Of a stretch of 9,251 bases of DNA, positions 5,143 to 9,251 are shown piece by piece. Source of the stretch: CAYJAD01 sp964370305. GTDB lineage: Bacteria; Desulfobacterota; Desulfovibrionia; Desulfovibrionales; Desulfovibrionaceae. Every line of letters starts with the position of its first letter. The stretch's first letter is position 1. The position numbers and the translations under genes are program-made. The notes under the pieces were generated by a model, which made no database searches, had not been told where the DNA came from, and saw only the letters and a program-made list of their open reading frames with translations. The stretch spans positions 1-9,251 of the forward strand of contig CAYJIU010000079.1 of the NCBI GenBank assembly GCA_964370305.1, in the 5' to 3' direction.

Positions 5143-7002
5143 ATGCGTACTTTTCAAACAGACCTTTTGTGCATGGGGGCTGGCCTTGCTGGTGAACGTG
5201 TAGCTGTGGAAGCTGCACAGGCAGGCTTTGATGTTATTTGTCTTTCGGTGGTTCCCCCCAAGCGTTCTCACTCCTCTGTAGCCATGGGCGGTATGCAAGC
5301 AGCCCTTGCCAACTCTGCCATGAGTCAAGGAGATTCCCCCGACGTACACTTTACCGATACCATTAAGGGGTCAGACTGGGGCTGTGATCAAGAAGTAGCC
5401 CGTTTATTTGCTAACACTGCGCCCATAGCCATGCGTGAAATGGCGTGGATGGGTGTGCCTTGGAGCCGTGTTGTACCCGGCACACATACATACTTTAAGG
5501 GTGGTAAGCCCTTTGAGGCTGAAGAGCTTGAAGAAAAACGCGGCTTAATCCACTCTCGCGCTTTTGGTGGTACTGCTAAGTGGCGTACTTGTTATACCTC
5601 TGACGGCACTGGCCATTCAGTGCTATTTACCTTAGACAATAGATTGTTACAGCTCGGTGTTGCTGTGCATGACCGCATGCAGGCTGAGGCCCTTATTCAT
5701 GATGGTGATACTTGTACCGGTTGTATTTGCCGATGCTTGCGCACTGGTGAGCTTGTGGCCTATCGTGCAAAGGTTACTCTAATTGCCACAGGTGGTTATG
5801 GGCGTATTTATCCTGCTACTACTAATGCTATTATTTGTGATGGTGGTGGGCAGATTACAGCCCTTGATACTGGTATTGTGCCGCTTGGTAATATGGAGGC
5901 AGTGCAATTTCACCCCACCGGCACTGTGCCCACAGATATCTTGGTAACAGAAGGATGTCGCGGTGATGGCGGTACATTGCTTGATGTTAATGAGTATCGC
6001 TTTATGCCAGACTATGAGCCAGACAAAGCAGAGCTTGCATCGCGTGACGTAGTGGCAAGGCATATGGTAACTCACATTAAAAAGGGCCTTGGAGTAAAGA
6101 GCCCTTATGGTGAGCATTTATGGCTTGATATCCGTCACCTTGGCGAAAAGCATATTACTACTAACTTACGTGAAGTGTACGATATTTCAACTAAATTCCT
6201 TAATGTTAACCCCATTCATCAGCTTATACCTGTGCGTCCAACTCATCACTATAGTATGGGTGGTGTGCGTACTAATAAAGACGGAGCGGCGTATGGGCTT
6301 AAGGGTCTTTTCTCCGCTGGTGAGGCTGCATGTTGGGACATGCACGGCTTTAACCGCCTTGGAGGTAACTCCCTTGCTGAAACGGTTGTGGCAGGGCGCA
6401 TCATTGGTAAGAAGATTGTAGAATATTTACAAGGTTATGAAACAAGCTTTAGCACTGCCGCAGCTTCCGCAGCTATGAAGCAAGTAGCTGAACGTATTGA
6501 AGATATGTCATCTGGTCGCAAGGGCAATGAAAATTGTTACGAACTGCGTCAATTACTTTTTGATACCATGATGGATAATGTGGGTATTTTCCGTAATGGT
6601 AAAGACTTACAAAAGGCAGTTGACGAACTGCAAGAATTATTAGTCCGCTCCGAAAAAATTGCCCTTAAAGGCCACAACCAAGGCTTTAATCCTGAGCTTT
6701 CCATGGCCTTACGCATGCGTGGCATGATTAAACTTGGTCTTTGTACAGCATATGGTGCTCTTATGCGCACTGAAAGCCGTGGGGCACATACGCGTGAAGA
6801 TTTTCCAGATCGCAATGACAAAGATTGGTTAAACCGCACCCTTGCCACTTGGAAAGAGGGTGATACTCTGCCTACCTTAAGTTATGAAGACACAACACCG
6901 TGGTATGAAATACCGCCAGGTGAACGTGGTTATGGCGGTGGTAGTATTATTCAGACAACCATACCCGAGAGCAAGCTTCGTCCACTCGGCGGGGCATTAT
7001 AA
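5143..7002 (+). CDS. frdA: Fumarate reductase flavoprotein subunit
   Basis: Catalytic subunit, on the cytoplasmic face in diheme fumarate reductases of this type, reducing fumarate to succinate. At 619 residues it is about 37 shorter than the Wolinella subunit, mostly at the C-terminus. The N-terminal FAD site is GAGLAG (12-17). H43 in KRSHS is the covalent FAD attachment residue. Active-site residues align almost number for number with Wolinella: H257 in QFHPT, R301 in ASRDVV (the proton-donating arginine), H369 in THHYSMGG and R405 in HGFNRLGGNS. GSDWGCDQ, GGTAKWRTCY and EAVQFHPT are near-identical family blocks. The C-terminal domain keeps DNVGIFR and TESRGAHTREDFP. The ATG has AAGGAG five bases upstream. 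A CxxCxCxC cluster at 191-198 is unusual. Succinate dehydrogenase is the alternative reading, but the overall match is to anaerobic diheme fumarate reductases. Confidence 0.96.
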   Translation: MRTFQTDLLCMGAGLAGERVAVEAAQAGFDVICLSVVPPKRSHSSVAMGGMQAALANSAMSQGDSPDVHFTDTIKGSDWGCDQEVARLFANTAPIAMREMAWMGVPWSRVVPGTHTYFKGGKPFEAEELEEKRGLIHSRAFGGTAKWRTCYTSDGTGHSVLFTLDNRLLQLGVAVHDRMQAEALIHDGDTCTGCICRCLRTGELVAYRAKVTLIATGGYGRIYPATTNAIICDGGGQITALDTGIVPLGNMEAVQFHPTGTVPTDILVTEGCRGDGGTLLDVNEYRFMPDYEPDKAELASRDVVARHMVTHIKKGLGVKSPYGEHLWLDIRHLGEKHITTNLREVYDISTKFLNVNPIHQLIPVRPTHHYSMGGVRTNKDGAAYGLKGLFSAGEAACWDMHGFNRLGGNSLAETVVAGRIIGKKIVEYLQGYETSFSTAAASAAMKQVAERIEDMSSGRKGNENCYELRQLLFDTMMDNVGIFRNGKDLQKAVDELQELLVRSEKIALKGHNQGFNPELSMALRMRGMIKLGLCTAYGALMRTESRGAHTREDFPDRNDKDWLNRTLATWKEGDTLPTLSYEDTTPWYEIPPGERGYGGGSIIQTTIPESKLRPLGGAL

Positions 7003-7020
7003 AAGTAGGAGAGAAAATAT

Positions 7021-7806
7021 ATGGGACGTAAACTGCATATTGAAATCATGCGTTACAATCCTCTGGATCCTAAGAGTGTACCGCATATGCAATCCTTCTA
7101 CCTTGAGGAGCATCCTAGCATGACGCTCTTTGTGGCTCTCATGCAATTGCGTGAAACTCAAGACCCAACATTACAATTTGATTTTTGTTGTCGTGCAGGT
7201 ATTTGTGGCTCATGCGGTATGGTTATCAACGGTAGGCCTGGCCTTGCTTGTTCTACCCAGACCGCAGATTTGCCAGAACACATTATATTACATCCACTAC
7301 CAATATTTAAGCTTATTGGTGACTTATCTGTTGATACAGGCACTTGGTTCCGTAATGTGGGTACAAAACTTGAAACTTGGATTCATAACCAAAAGCCATT
7401 TGATGAACATGCCATTGAAGACCCCATGGATAACGAACTAGCTACTCAGATTTTTGAACTTGATCGTTGTATTGAGTGTGGATGTTGTATTGCCGCTTGT
7501 GGTACAGCTCGCATGCGTGAAGACTTTGTTGGTGCAACCAGCATTAATCGTATGGCGCGCTTTTACCTTGACCCACGCGATGAAAGAAGTAAAAAAGACT
7601 TCTATGAGCTTGTGGGCAATGATCAAGGTGTTTTTGGCTGTATGGGTCTTCTTGCTTGTCATGATGTATGCCCAAAGCAACTACCATTACAAGATCAACT
7701 AGGCATTATGCGCCGTATGTTGACTTTGGAATCTGTCAGAGGCATTGTACCCGAGAAGCTGCGTAATCTTATGGATTGTGGCGGGTCTTGTGCATGTAAA
7801 AAATAG
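7021..7806 (+). CDS. frdB: Fumarate reductase iron-sulfur subunit
   Basis: Carries electrons from the hemes of FrdC to the FAD of FrdA. All cluster ligands are visible. The [2Fe-2S] cluster uses C57, C62, C65 and C77 (CRAGICGSC, then LAC). The [4Fe-4S] cluster uses C150, C153, C156 and C217, and the [3Fe-4S] cluster uses C160, C207 and C213 (CIECGCCIAAC, then FGCMGLLACHDVCP). The protein is 261 residues; Wolinella FrdB is 239. The extra length is a C-terminal tail after the last conserved helix that ends MDCGGSCACKK, adding three cysteines (253, 257, 259). The ATG is preceded by AGGAG nine bases upstream, and the gene starts 18 bases after frdA. A 70-base gap separates it from maeB. The subunit assignment is certain; the role of the tail is unknown. 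Confidence 0.96.
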   Translation: MGRKLHIEIMRYNPLDPKSVPHMQSFYLEEHPSMTLFVALMQLRETQDPTLQFDFCCRAGICGSCGMVINGRPGLACSTQTADLPEHIILHPLPIFKLIGDLSVDTGTWFRNVGTKLETWIHNQKPFDEHAIEDPMDNELATQIFELDRCIECGCCIAACGTARMREDFVGATSINRMARFYLDPRDERSKKDFYELVGNDQGVFGCMGLLACHDVCPKQLPLQDQLGIMRRMLTLESVRGIVPEKLRNLMDCGGSCACKK

Positions 7807-7876
7807 TATGAGCCAAAGTGTTGTTTTGAAAGTGTTTTGACTTAATTATGCAAACCTTTAACCAGAGGAAAATTAG

Positions 7877-9187
7877 ATGTCACTGTATACTAAGGAAGAG
7901 GCTCTTGCCTATCATGAATCACCTCGTCGCGGGAAAGTTGAAGTTCTGCCTACTAAGGCTTGTGCAACCCAAAAAGACCTCTCTATGGCTTATTCTCCAG
8001 GTGTGGCTGAAGCCTGCCGAGCCATCCATGCTGATGAAAGTTTAGTGGATGTATATACTGGACGTGCTAACCTTGTGGCTGTTGTTTCCAATGGCACAGC
8101 TGTTCTAGGTCTTGGTAATATTGGGCCCAAGGCCGGTAAACCAGTTATGGAGGGCAAGGGAATATTATTTAAGATGTTTGCTGATATTGATGTGTATGAC
8201 ATTAATCTTGCAGAAACTGACCCACGCAAACTTTGTGATATAGTAAAAGCCATGGAGCCAACATTTGGCGGTATTAATTTAGAAGATATTAAAGCTCCTG
8301 AGTGTTTTTTTATTGAAGAAACCTTGCGTGAAGAAATGAATATCCCAGTATTTCATGATGACCAACATGGTACAGCGGTTATCTCTGCCGCTGGTCTTAT
8401 CAATGCATGCGAACTCACCAACCGTAACTTAGCCGATTGTAAGGTTGTGGTTTCTGGTGCCGGTGCTGCATCCATTGCTTGTGCTAATTTATATGTGCTT
8501 ATGGGTGTTAAGCGTGAAAATATTTATATGTTTGACTCGCGTGGGCTTATCCATAAAGGGCGTACTGATTTAAACAAATATAAAGAACAATACGCTCAAG
8601 CCAGTGATTGCACCTTGCTTGAAGCCATGACCGGTGCTGACGTATTTCTTGGTCTTTCTGTAAAAGATATGGTTAGCAAAGAAATGGTTAAGAGTATGGC
8701 AAAGCAACCTATACTCTTTGCTTGCGCTAACCCTGATCCTGAAATTAGCTACCCTGATGCTAAAGATGCAGTGCCAGATTGTATTATGGGCACTGGACGC
8801 TCTGACTTCCCCAATCAGGTTAATAACGTGTCTGGATTCCCCTTCCTCTTCCGCGGTGCGCTAGACGTTGGTGCATCACAAATTAATGAAGAGATGAAGA
8901 TTGCCGCGGCCAAAGCCTTAGCAGCACTTGCAAAAGAGCCGGTGCCACAGTCTGTTATTGATGCTTATGGTGGAAAACCCATGTCCTACGGGCTTGATTA
9001 TATTATCCCAAAACCCCTTGACCCACGCATTATTGAATGGGAAACCCCAGCAGTTGCTCAAGCTGCTATGGATTCTGGCATTGCTAAGCGTCCGATTAAG
9101 GATATGGAAGCATATCGTAAAAGCTTAGTTGAACGTGTAAATGCTTGCGCTAAGCGGGCCGATGCTCTGTATAAGAGCTATCTATAA
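7877..9187 (+). CDS. maeB: Malic enzyme, short MaeB-type without PTA domain
   Basis: Oxidative decarboxylation of malate to pyruvate and CO2 with NAD(P)H formation, cytoplasmic. At 436 residues it is the single-domain form; E. coli MaeB is about 759 because of a fused phosphotransacetylase-like domain that is absent here. Visible active-site elements are Y39 in YSPGVA (catalytic Tyr), K94 in EGKG (catalytic Lys), the metal ligands E136-D137 in NLEDI, and D162 in HDDQHGTA. The dinucleotide fold has SGAGAASIAC (193-202) and an Asp (D220) in MFDSRG. FANPDPE-like and RSDFPNQVNNV blocks close the site. GAGGAA lies six bases before the ATG. It follows frdB by 70 bases with no terminator between, so it is probably cotranscribed with frdCAB, though a weak internal promoter cannot be excluded. 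NAD versus NADP preference cannot be decided from the sequence. Confidence 0.95.
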   Translation: MSLYTKEEALAYHESPRRGKVEVLPTKACATQKDLSMAYSPGVAEACRAIHADESLVDVYTGRANLVAVVSNGTAVLGLGNIGPKAGKPVMEGKGILFKMFADIDVYDINLAETDPRKLCDIVKAMEPTFGGINLEDIKAPECFFIEETLREEMNIPVFHDDQHGTAVISAAGLINACELTNRNLADCKVVVSGAGAASIACANLYVLMGVKRENIYMFDSRGLIHKGRTDLNKYKEQYAQASDCTLLEAMTGADVFLGLSVKDMVSKEMVKSMAKQPILFACANPDPEISYPDAKDAVPDCIMGTGRSDFPNQVNNVSGFPFLFRGALDVGASQINEEMKIAAAKALAALAKEPVPQSVIDAYGGKPMSYGLDYIIPKPLDPRIIEWETPAVAQAAMDSGIAKRPIKDMEAYRKSLVERVNACAKRADALYKSYL

Positions 9188-9196
9188 AATTGTAAG

Positions 9197-9232
9197 AAGC
9201 TCCTTGTATATTTATACAAGGAGTTTCATTTT
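9197..9232 (+). terminator. Rho-independent terminator of the frd-mae operon
   Basis: CTCCTTGTATA (9200-9210) pairs perfectly with TATACAAGGAG (9213-9223). AA/TT pairs and one G-T pair at the base extend the stem. TTTCATTTT follows. It lies about a dozen bases after the maeB stop and marks the end of the operon. Confidence 0.92.
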
Positions 9233-9248
9233 GATGACAAACCCCACT
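9229..9248 (+). repeat. 20-bp post-terminator repeat, copy 2
   Basis: TTTTGATGACAAACCCCACT, identical to the minus-strand copy at 329-348. It begins in the T-rich tail of the maeB terminator and runs downstream in the direction of transcription. The copies diverge right after the final T (TTG here, GCG in copy 1). The window ends three bases later, so a matching downstream hairpin cannot be assessed. Confidence 0.75.
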
Positions 9249-9251
9249 TTG

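Noticed and set aside
5779..6117. Minus-strand frame of 112 codons inside frdA
   Set aside because: It lies opposite the conserved active-site region of FrdA and is rich in His, Thr, Ile and Cys without any motif.
7808..7840. Ten-codon frame MSQSVVLKVF after frdB
   Set aside because: It is too short to judge and has no ribosome-binding site of its own.
7807..7876. Possible promoter (TTGTTT-17-AATTAT) or TTGACT element between frdB and maeB
   Set aside because: Both have weak matches: TTGACT has no -10 at the right distance and the other pair is poor. The gap is short and codirectional, so cotranscription is simpler.

Overview
The window reads as part of the chromosome of a strictly anaerobic member of the Desulfovibrionaceae (Desulfovibrio/Bilophila-type). 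Two things point there. The porin's mature start (IDFKAKGQW) and overall layout match the Desulfovibrio outer-membrane homotrimeric porin family. A diheme, Wolinella-type fumarate reductase in the order frdC-frdA-frdB is followed by a short single-domain malic enzyme. The DNA is AT-leaning, which suggests a low-GC, possibly host-associated lineage. I cannot name the species.

Layout. Positions 1-396 carry no gene but are rich in palindromes: a REP-like left edge, then three hairpins in a row (286-314, 319-338, 353-372). The last is the terminator of a leftward porin gene (397-1920). The porin promoter region (about 1945-1998) contains two inverted repeats. After an AT-rich spacer comes a rightward two-TM, double-PAS diguanylate cyclase, most likely starting at a GTG at 2315 and ending at 4225. 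A 246-bp intergenic region holds a nested inverted repeat and a convincing sigma70-type promoter (TTTAAA-17-TATAAT). This precedes the operon frdC (4472-5122), frdA (5143-7002), frdB (7021-7806) and maeB (7877-9187), which ends in a strong Rho-independent terminator.

How the genes fit together. FrdCAB is a membrane-bound menaquinol:fumarate reductase: FrdC carries two b hemes, FrdB three Fe-S clusters and FrdA covalent FAD. Malic enzyme converts malate to pyruvate with NAD(P)H formation, so the operon links C4-dicarboxylate oxidation to fumarate respiration. Fumarase, which would connect malate and fumarate, is not in the window. The porin is a general outer-membrane channel. The cyclase would make c-di-GMP in response to an unknown periplasmic and/or cytoplasmic signal.

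Points of interest. An identical 20-bp sequence lies directly beyond both strong terminators (porin and maeB), in the same orientation relative to transcription. FrdC has Gly where Wolinella FrdC has the E-pathway Glu180. FrdB has a cysteine-rich C-terminal tail. The porin promoter is overlaid by an 8-bp inverted repeat. I found no mobile element, CRISPR array, tRNA or rRNA, and no wholly new multi-gene system: the coding content is recognisable metabolism, respiration and signalling.
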